Assembly (NCBI GenBank): GCA_003996215.1
Contig: QJPP01001597.1
Span: 248,001 to 312,000 of the forward strand
From: Jaltomata sinuosa
Taxonomy: Eukaryota > Streptophyta > Magnoliopsida > Solanales > Solanaceae
Direction: 5' to 3'
DNA: 64,000 bases
Part shown: piece by piece, positions 45,998-58,220 of the stretch
Numbering within the stretch: the first letter of the stretch is position 1
How the letters are laid out: the number at the start of each line of letters is the position of its first letter
The notes under the pieces: model-generated
The model's input: only the letters and a program-made list of their open reading frames with translations
Database searches by the model: none
What the model was told of the DNA's origin: nothing
Translations under genes and position numbers: made by a program

Positions 45998-47061
45998 AAT
46001 AAATGATTTCCGTAAAATTTGTACATCCATCAATCCCGACTAGTTAATGATTTATGTAAGCCCTTTTAATAGGTTTGAGCTTGAGGCTATGTATTTTAAA
46101 TTACCTTATAGGAATATGTGTATATAGGTTCATTATTTATGATCATAATGGAGATGAATTAAGTCATTAGATGACCAAAGGTAAAACTTGAAAAAAATAT
46201 CAATGGCTTAGGCATAAGTTAAAGATCTATGTGAGTGCTAACAATAACAGGAGATATAGCACCAGTAATTATTCTTGGGAATCAGTTATTGCAAGGACAG
46301 TTATTTGCAAAATTCAATTAAATAGAAAGATATGTGAATTTTTTTATGGACACCGAGATAGGGTAGTAGTGTTTTAAATTATTTCAAAAAATGCAAATAT
46401 GTAGAGAATTATCTCATTGTATTTTATACTAATGTTAAAAGAGAAATATTTTATGCAAATATGTGAATTATCTCTTTTTTAAGGGTTAGAAAAAAGATTT
46501 ATAGCCTATAGAAGCACTAGTCATCTATTGAATTAGGTTAATGTTAATTTACCAGGATAAATGTTATAGATTACATGTGATAAGGTTATACATATTTTAC
46601 GCCTTGCAGTTTATTCATTATATATTATATGCTATATGTTTTACATCTTAATGTTTGTTTGCAACTTGTTTTGTTAACTTACTAAGCTATGTTCTATATG
46701 TTTCTTAAGAAAAATTATATTTCTGATAATCACATCATAAGTCAATTGTCCATGGAAAGTATTATATATGGGCTGATATGTTAGAGATGTTACTAATTAT
46801 GAACTATGACTAAGATGACTACATTGAGTGTTTTGTAGCTACAAGAGTAAGTCATCAAGAATATATATATCAGTGTGTTACAATACAATTCCTCACAAGA
46901 TTATATGCGCTACATGTTTCATGATACAAGGATATACATGCTACTTATCCCATAGTTTCGTTAGCCTAAGTGCCTTTTAGTGGTAAATCCTCTACACATT
47001 ATTTGCACCACAGAGCCGTTGATGCAACTTACATGTTATGTGATCGAATTGAGTATATTCT
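45998..47061. other. AT-rich sequence, nothing recognised
   Basis: About 1.06 kb between the Ogre/Tat element and the A'' LTR. It should be the continuation of the sequence at 20457 (before the Ogre insertion), so it may be family B internal or flanking DNA. I find no gag or pol motif, RNA gene or clear repeat, only AT-rich runs such as 46861-46873. Confidence 0.5.
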
Positions 47062-47157
47062 TGTCAAGACCTAATTTCTCAGGCCATGATGGCACTTACA
47101 ACCCCCTGTAGGTGAACCAATCCTCGTAGCCCGAAACGGTTAGTAATGGGTTTCTAC
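47062..47157 (-). repeat. Family A'' LTR, left fragment (minus strand)
   Basis: TGTCAAGACCTAATTTCTCA at 47062 matches the LTR end TGTCACGACC at 38840 and 6837, followed by the shared GATGGCACTTACAACCCCC and GTTAGTAATGGG. It is interrupted at TCTAC (47153-47157) by element C and resumes at 58221. No primer site lies to its left, so it is a 3' LTR or a solo LTR. Confidence 0.85.
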
Positions 47158-50125
47158 TGTAATAACCCTCCAGGTCATTTTCTGTTTTCCATACCTTTTC
47201 TGCATTTTGGCTTCCCTCAGCGGCTATAGGTTATTTATGACTTGTTGGAGCTGACGGTTTGGTGCCCGAGCCATTCATTAGGTCGTTATAACCATTTCCC
47301 TATTTTAGCACTTAAAGTTGGTAAATCTTTGACTTTGATCAACTTTCTTGGTAAATTTGCTCAGAATTGAATTCTGATAGTTCTGTTAGCTTTGCAACAG
47401 ATATTTTGGTCTAGTGGGACCATTGGTGTGGGTATGAGTACTTTTGGATTGGTCTTGTGTTGCTTTATGTATTTTCAAGTCAATTTAGCTGGTAGGGTTG
47501 ACTTTGGTCAATATTTGGAGAAGATAGCCTCGGATGAAAATTCTGTAAGTGTTGTTAGCTCTGGAATGTTGACATTGGGCTAGAGAGACCTTTGATTTAG
47601 TTCTCGGGGCTTCCAAATTTATTTTTGGATTTTGGGTTTCGAGTTGATTTTGGGTGTGGGGCCCACTTTTCATTAAAACAATCTCCATTGGGAGTTTTGT
47701 CGATTCCATTGCAAAATGCCATTTCTGGTAGGGTAGCATGGTTGATTTGTTTTCATGGTGTTCCGGATGAATCCAGTGGGTCCATCGGATGAACTTTTGG
47801 CCTTGGTGAAATTGTTGGTTGCTGCAATATTGTGAAGAACCATTTTGGTCTTCGCGATCGCGGAACTTCCATTGTGTTCGTGATGGTCTAGTTTCTTGAC
47901 CAAAGCGATTATGAAAGTTGCTCATCGCATTTTTGATGAAGCCGGCTAGGACTGGCTCAACTTTCCTCTTCACGAATGTGGGCTGGACCATTGCGATCGC
48001 GATGGTCGGGCCAGCTGTTCTCCGCAAATGCGGAGGTCCTTTCGAGATTGCGATAAAGGACCCTGGCAGCTATTTAAAACTCCAACTTCATTTTCTCCTT
48101 CTTAATTTTGAGAAACTCCATATATAAGCTCCCAAGCTCAAATTTCCAACTTCCTTGCTTCAGTATTCTTCATTCGGTAAGTTTCCTTGTCACCCTTCTC
48201 CTCCTTCCGTGTTAATTCTCCCGCTAAAACTCCATTATTGTTAATTCTTAAAGCTTGACCATTACTTGTAGAATTTTATTTCTTGGGGCTGCTTGCTCGT
48301 GAGTTCGTGTAACTCACCTACATAGTGTATTTCTCTTGGTTGGGGTAAGTTTCCGCCTTTAATTCCAAGTTTTCTCGTTTTGATCCCTTGAATTAGTAGC
48401 ACTTCAGAGCTGTTTTGGGCCCTGAAATGAGCTTCGTTCGCGCCCAAACTTTGGGCATGGGTTCCTTAACCCACCGCAAGCATAATTGTGAATTTTGTTT
48501 TCTGTTTTATTGTACGGGCCCTGAGGGTCATTTTTTCAACCCAATTTCTGGCCTGATTTTCTGTATAGTAATAAGGGTGTCATTCTTCTTGCCTTGACAC
48601 CTTGATTGGGTTCTTTATAGTATGGCAACTTTCTGAGGCTGTTTGGAAGAGAAAGGCACACGAGTGATGATTCGTGCTTGCAGTTCAGCCTTGAGGTAGG
48701 TTATGGTTTACCTTCTAGACTGAGTTTAGTTAGATTATATATATTTATGTGTTACTATAATATTAGGTTGGATATTAGATAGAATTAAGGCTTAAATCCT
48801 ATTTATCACGGTAATTGGCCATTTCAGGTTTGTAGTCAAGAACTGTTATGTTATCCTTAGCCTAGGAGCTTGCTCTATCTGTTTCGCTAGTAAAGAATCC
48901 TTTGTATGCTTTTAGGAGGCTTTAGAGGTAGAATAGATATTCTCGGTGATTTTCTCTTTTACATTCTGCTTTACCCGCTTTATTCTATCATTGTGTGTAA
49001 CTATGGGCCCGAGGCCATGGCTTGGATTTGGACGGAATTCCAGGTCAGTTCTCTTGGTTTGGAGGGTATTTTTGCCCTGTTCTGCCTATTGGTGTGTGGT
49101 TTTTCTCTGTTTGTGGATATTTCATACTCACATTTCATGGCATATCATTGATACAACATGGAAGTGTTTTTCAAGGATTTTGGTTTGAAAGGAGGCTTTA
49201 CTACGGTTGTGGTGATTTTTGGACTTAAACAAATTACTTTGAGTATTACTATGGATTTTGTAAGGAAAAAGAGAAACTACTATTTTATGCATATATTTAT
49301 AGTTCGATGTGGTATTCCGGACCTTCGATGCAATATTCTGGGTATTTTACTTTCACATATATATATGCATAGTCCGATGTAGTATTCTGGGCGCCCGATA
49401 CAGTATTCTGGATTTATATTATATTGCATTCACGCATGCATCATCGTGCATTGCATTGCATTTGCTTTGCCACGTGCATTATCTCTGGTTTTAGCTTAAC
49501 CTTGTCTGCTCTTCACCTTATTGGATTATTGATATATGTTCGGCTTTATAACTAGATTTAGGTGGACTCATGTAATTTTAGCTGCTTTCCTGTATCTATT
49601 ACTTATATATTGTCTTTTTACGCTTGGTTGGCCTATGATTCCTACTGAGTACCCATTGTCTTGGTACTCATACTACACTTTGCATTTTTTTCTGATGCAG
49701 CACCTAGTATGAGCCACCCTCGCTGATCTTCTTCCATTTGAGGACTATTATTGTTCGGATCATGGTGAGCTTCCGGTGCTTTTACAGACTTTACATGCTT
49801 TCCATCTTGTACATCTTGTCTATATTTTGTATTTTGGATAGACAGTATCTATTGTATAGCTACTCCTTACTTTTGTTGCTCTTGTACTAGTGACACCAGG
49901 TCCGGGGTGGTTCTCGTGTTGTTTTGTCTTTTCGGTCACTTTATGACCATCTTTTGTATATTTTGTATGTTGGTATGTGTATATACTATTGGCCCTATCT
50001 TTGCATTTATATCATCTGTTTTTCCTTAGTTTAATTATTATTATTGTCTTCAGCGTGTTTTGGTTAGGCTTGTCTACTGGGAGGGTTATGTAGACGCCAT
50101 CATGGCCCAGTTTCGGGTCGTGATA
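47158..50125 (+). repeat. Element C 5' LTR
   Basis: 2968 bp from TGTAATAACCCTCC to GGGTCGTGATA (normal TGACA end as in the 3' LTR). A CpG-rich palindromic cluster is at 47848-48060 and a TATA-like TATTTAAA at 48071-48078. GGTAAGTTT at 48176-48184 could be a splice donor downstream. The end near 49300-49480 has TATATATGCATAGTCCGATG-type short repeats (about 49355-49400). Confidence 0.92.
47848..48078 (+). promoter_or_regulatory. Putative core promoter of C: CpG palindromes plus TATA
   Basis: TTCGCGATCGCGGAAC, GCGATCGCGATGG and several CGCAAATGCGG-like words fill about 210 bp, followed by GGCAGCTATTTAAAACTCC. The 3' LTR repeats the arrangement at 55963-56187. Position in the LTR and the TATA box suggest the U3/R promoter; no transcript data. 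Confidence 0.55.
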
Positions 50126-50333
50126 GAGTGGTATCAAATCCCTAGGTTCATTGGTCTCACCAGTAAAAGATCAAAGTGTCTAGTAGAGTCTCATGGATCG
50201 GTACGATGACGTCTGTATCCAATCTACAAGAGGCTATAGGACATTCCTAGAAAATATTTTGTCTTATTTGATCCCTTATAGTGCATTCCTAACTTGTTCA
50301 ACTTCTGAGTATCTTTGTTTTATTCTTTCTCAG
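50126..50333 (+). other. Element C primer site and leader
   Basis: GAGTGGTATCAAATCCC at 50126-50142 is an initiator-Met-type site with two changes. The leader carries GTCTAGTAGAGTCTCATGGA, the shared gypsy leader phrase also seen (reverse) at 6768 and 38777. The gag ATG follows at 50334; the upstream ATG at 50193 opens a frame unlike gag. Confidence 0.75.
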
Positions 50334-51800
50334 ATGGTTTGGACAAGATCTACAGTAGGTGAGGACGAGGCCCCTGCACCTACAGTTAGAGCCCTAGCTA
50401 GGGGGTGAGGTAGAGGTTGACCTAGAGGTCAGGGTAAGGCACGAGCTGTGGTGCTAGATTGGGCCCAGGATAGGCTACCATCACTAGAGCCTGAGGTTAG
50501 AGTGGATGAGGTTCAGTACGAGTCAGAGGGTGTGGGGAAATCCCAGCCTCCGGCTGGTTTTATGGCTACTCCAGTGTTGCAGGACATCTTGGTTTGATTA
50601 TTAAGGTTTCTTGAGGGTAGGACTCCACCAGCAGCTTCTCCCACCACTCCAATTGGTTCTGAGGTTAGGGATGAGGGTCAAACTTTAGTGCAGGCGATAG
50701 CATAGGATTCAGGAGTGCAGCCTACTGCTGCGGCTCCCAGATTAGAGGTACTACTGATTTTTGCAGTAACTTTATCTTTTCCCGGCATACCGGTTATGTA
50801 TTCTGAAGAGCAAAAGATGTTGGGTAGGTTCTTGAGATTAGGTGCTCTGAGGTTTTTAGGTGCTGCTAGAGAGGATGCACATGATTTTCTGACTAGCTGC
50901 CAGGAGAGGTTACATAATTAGGGGTTAGTCGAGTCACATGGAGAATATTACATCGCATTTCAGTTGGATGGTCCATCGAAACAGTGGTGGAGGTCATGTG
51001 TTACTTGCAGACCAGCCGGGTCACCTCCGCTTACGTGGGATCAGTTCTCCGCAGCTTTCCTGGAGAAGTATGTGCCACGTAGCATGAGGGAGCGTTTGAT
51101 AGATCATTTTGTTGTGTTGGAGCATGGCTCCATGACTGTGTTTGAGTATTAGGTTCATTTCCACAGGTTATCCAGACACATCACTATGATTTTGCCCACC
51201 AAGCACGAGAGGTACGCCGTTTTGTTCGAGGTTTGACTCTACATCTCTGCTTAGCTACAAAGGGTATGGTAGCATTGGGTCAATCATTTCTAGACGTGGT
51301 GGATCATGCATGTACTATTGAGGGCATTCTTCGTGAGGCCCAAGGGGGCAGCGATAAGAGGCCATGCCATCAGGGAAGTTTTAGCGATTCGCAGGGTCGT
51401 GGTAGAGGCTACTATGGTAGGGGTCAGCACCAGTAGCGTTTCCAGCCGAGCCAGCCTATTCAAGCGGCATTACAAACTGCTGAGGGTCAGATTATCTAGA
51501 GTATTGTTCCTACTCTATGAGGTGATCATTCAAGGTCTATGGGAAGTGGTGGTCATTTTGATTCAGCTAGGTCTTCACAGCAGAGTACAGGGGGTCGGGG
51601 TTGTTATGAGTGTGGCAAGATGGGCCACTTTTCTAGAGAGTGTCTGATGGCACAGCACCCTAGGCAACAAGATCAGTTGGTTCAGGACCCAAAGGCTCCA
51701 GCGCCACCAGCTAGAGGTGGTTCACAGGGTAGTAGGGGTGGTTCCCAGGGTACTAGAGATGGTCCTCAGTCCGGTAGGTCAGGTGGTTATGGTGGTCGGG
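50334..51800 (+). pseudogene. Element C gag, broken
   Basis: It starts MVWTRSTVGEDEAPAPTVRA. The capsid core is at about 50800-51230: YSEEQKMLGRFLRLGALRF, GAAREDAHDFLTSC, LDGPSKQWWRSC, FSAAFLEKYVPRSMRERL. A one-base loss near 51212 shifts frame, then VRRFVRGLTLHLCLATKGM continues. The nucleocapsid knuckle is CYECGKMGHFSREC (51602-51643), a perfect CX2CX4HX4C. Stops occur at 50406, 50421, 50919 and 51150. The start was chosen because M-V/P-x-R-R/S at this distance after the leader is the family norm; upstream residues from 50193 do not look like gag. Gag would form the particle shell and package RNA. Protease follows in the same frame, as in single-ORF gypsy elements. Confidence 0.85.
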
Positions 51801-54800
51801 GCCACATGTATGCAGTTCTTGTCCTAACAGAGGCCGAGGCTTCAGATGCTGTGATCACAGGTACGATATCCATTTGCCATCAGTCTCCTTCTACTTTGTT
51901 TGATCCGGGGTCTACATTCTCGTATGTATCTGCTTATTATGCTACTCGTCTGGAGTCTACTTGTGAGCCCTTGCCTGTGCCCTTGAATGTATCTACCCTA
52001 GTAGGTGATTCTTTAGTAGTAGATCATGTGTATCGGGCTTCTATGGTGACTATCTTAGGGTATAACACGTGGGTAGACTTGGTTGTTCTTGATATGGTTG
52101 ATTTTAATGTAATCTTGGGCATGGATTGGTTGTGTACTTATCATACGGTCTTGGATTGCTTTGCCAAGACTGTTACTCTTCGGATGCCTGGTATCCCTCC
52201 TATCATATGGAAGGGAGCCGATAGCCACATGCCGAGGGGAGTTATATCTTTTCTGAGCGCCCAACAGTTGGTTGGGAAGGGGTGCTTAGCTTATCTGGCC
52301 TACATTCGTGATACTACTGCCACCATACCTCCTCTTGAGTCTATTCCTATGGTTTGCGAGTATTCAAATGTGTTTCCTTCTGATCTCTCGAGTCTTTCTC
52401 CTGATCGTGACATTAATTTTGGCATGGATGTTAAGCCGGGCACCAAGACCATTTCCATTATGCCATATCAGATGGCACCTGCTAAGTTGAGGGAGATTAA
52501 GGATCAACTCCAGAATCTATTGAGTAGAGGGTTCATCAGGCCTAGTATGTCTCTGTAGGGTGCTCCGGTTCTATTTGTGAAGAAGAAGGACAGGTCTATG
52601 CATATGTGTATCGACTACAACCAGTTGAATAAGGTGACTGTTAAGAACAGATATTCGATGCCGCATATTGATGATTTGTTCGACTAGCTACAGGGTGCAG
52701 TAGTTTTCTCTAAGATAGATTTGAGGTCCGGTTATCACCAGTTGAGGATTAGGGCCAAGGACATCCCAAAGACTGCATTTAGGACTCGATATGGCCATTA
52801 TGAGTTCCTAGTCCTATCTTTTGGGATGACTAATGCCCAGCAGCATTTATGGAGTTGATGAACCGTGTGTTCAGTGCCTACTTGTATTCATTTGTGATTT
52901 TGTTCATCAATGACATTTTGATTTATTCGAGTAGTAGAGAGTAGCATGAGCAACATCTTAGAGTTGTACTTCAGACTTTGCGATACCATCAGTTGTATGC
53001 AAAATTCACTAAGTGTGAGTTTTGTCTTGATACTGTGGAATTCTTGGGCCACGTGGTGTTCAAGGATGGGATTATGGTATATCCAGCGAAGAATGCAGCA
53101 GTTTGTGATTGGGCTAGGCCTACATCTCCTACCGAGGTTCGCAGTTTCATCGGGTTAGCAGGTTATTACAGATGATTTGTGGAAGGATTTTCTTCGATAG
53201 CAGCTTTATTGACTAGATTGACTCAGAAGAATGTTCCCTTCCAGTGGTCAGATGAGTGTGAGGTGAGCTTTCTGAAGTTCAACGCCTTGTTGACTTCAGC
53301 TCTAATTCTTACTTTTTTGATCGAGGGTCAGGGTTTGATCGTGTATTGTGATGCATCGATTGTTGGTTTGGGTTATGTGTTGATGCTGCAGGGCCGGGTT
53401 ATTGCATATACTTCCAGACAGTTAAAGGTTCATGAGAGAAACTACCCCACACATGACTTGGAGTTAGTAGTGGTAGTCTTCGCGTTTAAGATGTGGAGGC
53501 ATTATCTTTATGGCATGCATTGTGAGATTTTTACTGACCATCATAGTCTTCAATACATTTTCATCCAGAAAGATCTAAATTTGAGGTAGCATAAGTGGTT
53601 GGAGTTACTGAAGGACTATGATATTTCTATTCTCTATCATCCGGGCAAGGCAAATGTGGTGGCGGATGCCATGAGCCAGAAGGCGGTGAGTATGGGTAGC
53701 TTGGCTTTTTTGTAGTAAGAGGAGCGACCTTTAGCTTGGGACATCCAGTCCTTGTCTAACAGGTTGGTTAGACTTGACATTTCTGAGCCGGGCCATATTC
53801 TTGCTTGTTTTGAGACTAGATCTTCCTTGTTGGGCCAGATTTGGGCGCACCAGTTTGATGATGCAAGGTTGAGGAACATTTGTGACAAAGTGTTGAGCAG
53901 TGAGGCTAGGAAGGCGACTTTGGATTCAGAGGGTATTCTGAGGATCAAGGGTCATATTTGTGTTCCTAGAGTTGGTGACTTGGTCAGATTGATACTGGAG
54001 GAGGCTCATTGTTCTATATATTCCATTCATCGCAGGTCAACTAAGATGTATCGTGACTTGAGGCAGCACTACTTGTGGTGTAGGATGAAGAGGGATATTT
54101 CAGCTTTCATATCGAGGTGCTTGAACTGTCAGCAGGTGAAGTTTGAGCATTAGAGGCCCGGTGGTTTGTCTCAGAGGCTACACATTCCAGAGTGGAAATG
54201 AGAGTGGATTTCCATGGACATTGTAGTTGGTTTTCCATGCACCTTGTGGAGATTTGATATTATTGGGTTATTGTGGATAGGTTGACAAAGTCTGCTCACT
54301 TCCTGCCAGTTCAAACTTCCTACAGTTTTGAGAGGTTGGCCTAGATCTATATTCGGGAGATTGTCCATTTGCATAGCGTGTTAGTTTATATCATCTCCGA
54401 TCGACGTACTCAGTTCACTTCGCACTTCTGGCAGTCTATTCAAAGAGAGTTGGCTAATAGAGTTGAGCTTAGCACCACTTTTCATCCACAGACAGACGGT
54501 TTGTCAGAGCGTACCATTCATGTTCTGGAGGATATATTGCGAGCCTGTGTTATTGATTTTGAGGGTCATTTGGACCAGTGTTTAGCCTTGGTTGAGTTTT
54601 CATATAATAATACTTACCATTCCAGCATTCAGATGGCTCCGTTCGAGGCTTTATATGGTAGGCAGTGCATATCTCTTGTGGGTTAGTTTGATGCTTTCAA
54701 GGTTAGGCCATGGGGTATTGACTTGCTTCATGATTATATGGATAGAGTTCGGGTTATTCAGGAGAGACTTCACACGGCCCAGAGTAAGCAGAAGAGTTAT

Positions 54801-55250
54801 GCTGACTGCAGAGTTCGAGATCTCAAGTTCATGGTGGGTGATAGTGTTTTTCTTTGCGTATCACCCATTAAGGGCATGATGTGGTTCGGGAGGAAGGGTA
54901 AGCTTAGTTCGAGGTTCATTGGGCCATTTGAGATCCTTCGTCATATAAGAGAGGTTGCTTATGAGTTAGCCTTGCCTCTCGCTCTTTCTAGCGTTCATCC
55001 TATGTTTCATGTTTCTATGCTGCGGTGGTATATTCTGGACGAGTCTCACATGCTTCAGTTGGATTCGGTTCAGTTAGACGAGTCTTTAGCTTTTGAGGAG
55101 GAACCTGTTGCTATTTTGGATGGGCAGGTTAGGAAGTTGAGGTCCAAGGAGATTCTGTCAGTTAAGGTTCAGTGGAATCATTGTCCTATCGAGGAGGCTA
55201 CTTGGGAGATTCAGACTGACATGCGGACCCATTACCCTCGTCTTTTTTAG
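51800..55250 (+). pseudogene. Element C pol (protease, RT, RNase H, integrase, chromodomain-like end), broken
   Basis: Protease: STLFDPGSTFSYVSAYY (about 51893) with D-P-G in place of D-S-G, then VILGMDWLCTYH. RT: GAPVLFVKKKDRSMHMCIDY, FSKIDLRSGYHQLRI, FRTRYGHYEFLVLSFGMTNA; a one-base loss near 52835 shifts frame; the catalytic box reads FVILFINDILIYS, so the first Asp of F-I-D-D is Asn (codon 52909-52911). RNase H: YCDASIVGLGYVL, HDLELVVVV, FTDHHSLQYIF. Integrase: HCX zinc-binding part RCLNCQQVK (54115), DDE parts SMDIVVGFP (about 54211), ISDRRTQFTSHFW (about 54388) and HPQTDGLSER. The C-terminus CPIEEATWEIQTDMRTHYPR is chromodomain-like and ends at 55250. In-frame stops (52556, 52684, 52942, 53176, 53587 and more) and shifts near 52835 and 54250 inactivate it. 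Confidence 0.9.
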
Positions 55251-55309
55251 TCTTCAGGTACTATCCTTATTCTAACTTTCACGGATGAAGTTCTTTTAGT
55301 AGTGGATGT
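55251..55309 (+). other. Element C 3' untranslated segment
   Basis: 59 bp between the pol stop and the 3' LTR. The expected polypurine tract is reduced to AGTAGTGGATGT at 55298-55309, so it is decayed or atypical. Confidence 0.5.
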
Positions 55310-58220
55310 TGTAATGACCCTCCAGGTTATTTTCTATTTTCCATACCTTTTTTGCATTTCAAGCTTTCCCTCAGTGGCTACAGGTTATTTATGACTTGAC
55401 GGGGCTAACAGTTTGCTGCCCGGGCCATTTGTTAGGTTATTATGACCATTTCCCTATTTTAGCACTTAAAGTTGGTAAATCTTTGACTTTGGTAAACTTC
55501 TTGGTAAACATGCTCAGAATCAAATTCTGACAGTTCTGTTGGCTCCGAAACTGGGATTTTGGTCTAGTGGGACTATTGGCCTAGGTATGAGTGCTTTCAG
55601 TTTGGTCTTGTGTTGCTTTGTGTGTTTTCAAGTCAGTTTGGCTGGTAGGGTTGACTTTGGTCAACATTCGGAGAAGATAGCCTCGAATGGAAATTTCATC
55701 AGTGTTGTTAGCTCCGGAATGTCGACTTTGGGCTATGGGGACCTTTGGTTCGGGTCTCGGGGCTTTCGGACTTATATTTGGGTTTTGAGTTCTGAGTTAA
55801 TTTTAGGCGTGGGACCCACTTTTCATTAAGACGATCTCTGTTGGGAGTTTTGTCGATTCCATTGAGTTTGAAATGCTATTTCTAGTAGGATAGCATGGTT
55901 GGTTTGTGTTCACGGGGTTTCGGATGAATCTCGAGGGTCCATCGGATGAACTATCGGATGAACAATCGCGGAGCTTCCATCGCGTTCGCGATGGTCTAGT
56001 TTCTTGACCATCATGATCGTAAAAGTGGCTTGTCACGTTCGCGATGAAGCTGGCTGGGACCGGCTCAACATTCCTCTTCGCGAATGCAGGCTGGACCATC
56101 ACAATCGCGATGGTCGGGCCAGCTGTTCTCCGCGAATGCGGGGGTCCTGTCGTGATCGCAATGAAGGACCCCTGGCAGCTATTTAAAACTCCAATTTTGT
56201 TTTCTCCTTCTTAATTTCCAGAACTCCATAGATAAGCTCCCAAGCTCAAATTTCCAGCTTCCTTGCTTCAGTATTCTTTATCCGGTAAGTTCCCTCGTCA
56301 CCCCTCTCCTCCTTCCGTGTTAATTCTAGTAATTCTCTCTCTAAAACTCCATTGTTGTTAATTCTTAAATCTCGACCATTAATTGTAGAAATTTGTTTCT
56401 TGGGGATGCATGCTAATGAGTTTGTGCAACTCACCTCCGCGGCGTATTTCTCATGGTTGGGGTAAGCTTCCTCCTTTAATTCTGAGTTTTCCCGTTTTGA
56501 TCCCTTGAATTAGTAGCACTTCGGGGATATTTTGGGCACTGAAACGAGGTCCATTCGCTCCCATAACCCACCGCGAGCATAATTGTAAATTTTGCCTTGT
56601 GTTTCATTGTGCGGGCTCCGAGGGTCATTTTTCTGACCCAATTTTTGGCTCAATTTTCCGTATAGTAATAAGGGTGTCATTCTTCTCTTCTTAACACCTG
56701 GATTGTGTTCTTGATAGCGTGGCAGCTTTCTGAGGCTGTTCAAAATGGAAAGGCACACAACTGATGGTTCGTGCTTGTAGTTCGGCCCCGAGGTAGGCTA
56801 CAGTTTTCCTTCTAGACTAATTTTAGTTAGATTATGTATATTTATGTGTTACTGGAATGTTAGGTTGGATATTATATAGAATTTAGGCTTAAATCTTGTT
56901 ATCACTTTAATTGGCCATTTCGAGTTTTTAGTCTAGAACTGTTATGCTATCCTTAGCCTAGGAGCTTGCTCTATCTGTTTGGCTAGTATTGAATCCTTTG
57001 TATGCTTTTAGGAGTATTTAGAGTTACAATAGATATTACCGGTGGTTTTTGCTTTTACTTTCTGTTTTACTCGCTTTATTCTATCGTTGTGTGTAACTGT
57101 GGGCTCGAGGCCATGGCTTGGATTTGGATGGAATTCCAGGTCAGTTCTCTTGGTTTGGAGGGTATTTCTGCCCTATTCTGCCTATTGGTGTGTGGTTTTT
57201 CTCTTTTTGTGGATATTTCATACTCATATTTCATGGCATATCATTGGTACAACATGGAAGTCTTTTACAAGGATTTTGGTTTGAAAGGACGCTTTACTAC
57301 GATTGTGGTGATTTTTGGACTTAAACAAATTACTTTGAGTATTACTATGGATTTTGGAAGAATGAAGAGAAACTACTATTTTATGCATATATTTTTAGTC
57401 TGATGCGGTATGCCGGACCCCCGATGCATTATTCTGGATATTTTACTTTTACATATATATATGCATAGTCCGATGTGATATTTTGGGCACCCGATGCGGT
57501 ATTTCGGGTTTATATTATATTGCATTCACGCATGCATCATCGTGCATCGCATTGCATTTGCTTTGGCATGTGGATTGTCTCTGGTTTTGGCTTGACCTTG
57601 TCTGCTCTTCACCTTATTAGATTATTGATATATGTTCGGCTTTATAACTAGATTTAGGTGGACCCCTGTAATTTTAGCTGCTTTCCTGTATCTATTACTT
57701 ATATATTATCTTTTTGCGCTTGGCTGGCCTATGATGCCTACAGAGTACCCGTTGTCTTGGTACTCATACTACACTATGCATATTTTTCTGATGAAGCACC
57801 TAGTACGAGCCACCCTCACTGATCTTCTGTAATTCGAGGACTGTTGTTGTTCGGATCGTGGTGAGCTCTCGGCGCTTTTGGAGACTTTACATGCTTTCCA
57901 TCTTGTACATCATGTCTATATTTTGTATTTTGGATAGACAACATCTATTGTATAGATACTCCTTACTTTAGTTGCTCTTGTACTAGTGACACCAGGTCCG
58001 GGGTGGTTCTCGTGTTGTTTTGTCTTTTCGGTCACTTTAGGACCATCTTTTGTATATTTTGTACGTTGGTATGTATATATGCTATTGACCCTGTCTTTTC
58101 ATTTATATCTTCCGCTTTTCCTTAGTTTAATTATTATTATTGTCTTTCGCGTGTTTTGATTAGGCTTGTCTACTGGGGAGTTATGCAGATGCCATTATGG
58201 CCCAGTTTTGGTTTGTGACA
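55310..58220 (+). repeat. Element C 3' LTR
   Basis: 2911 bp from TGTAATGACCCTCC to TTTGTGACA, collinear with 47158-50125. CpG cluster at 55963-56165, TATTTAAA at 56180-56187. The target duplication TCTAC follows at 58221-58225. Confidence 0.92.

Larger units (their letters stand above)
47158..58220 (+). mobile_element. Element C: complete chromovirus-type Ty3/gypsy retrotransposon (coding decayed)
   Basis: Two LTRs (47158-50125 and 55310-58220), an initiator-Met-like primer site at 50129, one gag-pol region and a duplicated TCTAC (47153-47157 and 58221-58225) define an 11.06 kb element inserted in an A''-type LTR. The pol order protease-RT-RNase H-integrase and the terminal PIEEATWEI stretch mark a chromovirus, probably Tekay/Del. 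In the first ~175 bp the LTRs differ at about 22 sites by eye, so this insertion is old. Many stops and at least four frameshifts make it inactive. Confidence 0.92.

Noticed and set aside
47485..48027. 180-codon minus-strand open frame
   Set aside because: It lies antisense within the element C 5' LTR across the CpG cluster and is broken in the 3' LTR; no recognisable domain.
47850..48060. GCGATCGC words resembling the cyanobacterial HIP1 octamer, hinting at bacterial contamination
   Set aside because: They lie inside plant LTRs with matching copies, TATA boxes and target duplications, and vary in sequence; no bacterial genes nearby.
53637..53948. 103-codon minus-strand frame, similar to a plus-strand frame at 4056-4238
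   Set aside because: Both are antisense shadows of the RNase H-integrase linker of pol; the similarity comes from pol. It was useful only to align A1 with C.
50334..55250. Integrated pararetrovirus (common in plant genomes)
   Set aside because: LTRs, a tRNA primer site at the LTR end, integrase and a 5-bp target duplication identify a Ty3/gypsy retrotransposon; no movement protein or coat motif seen.
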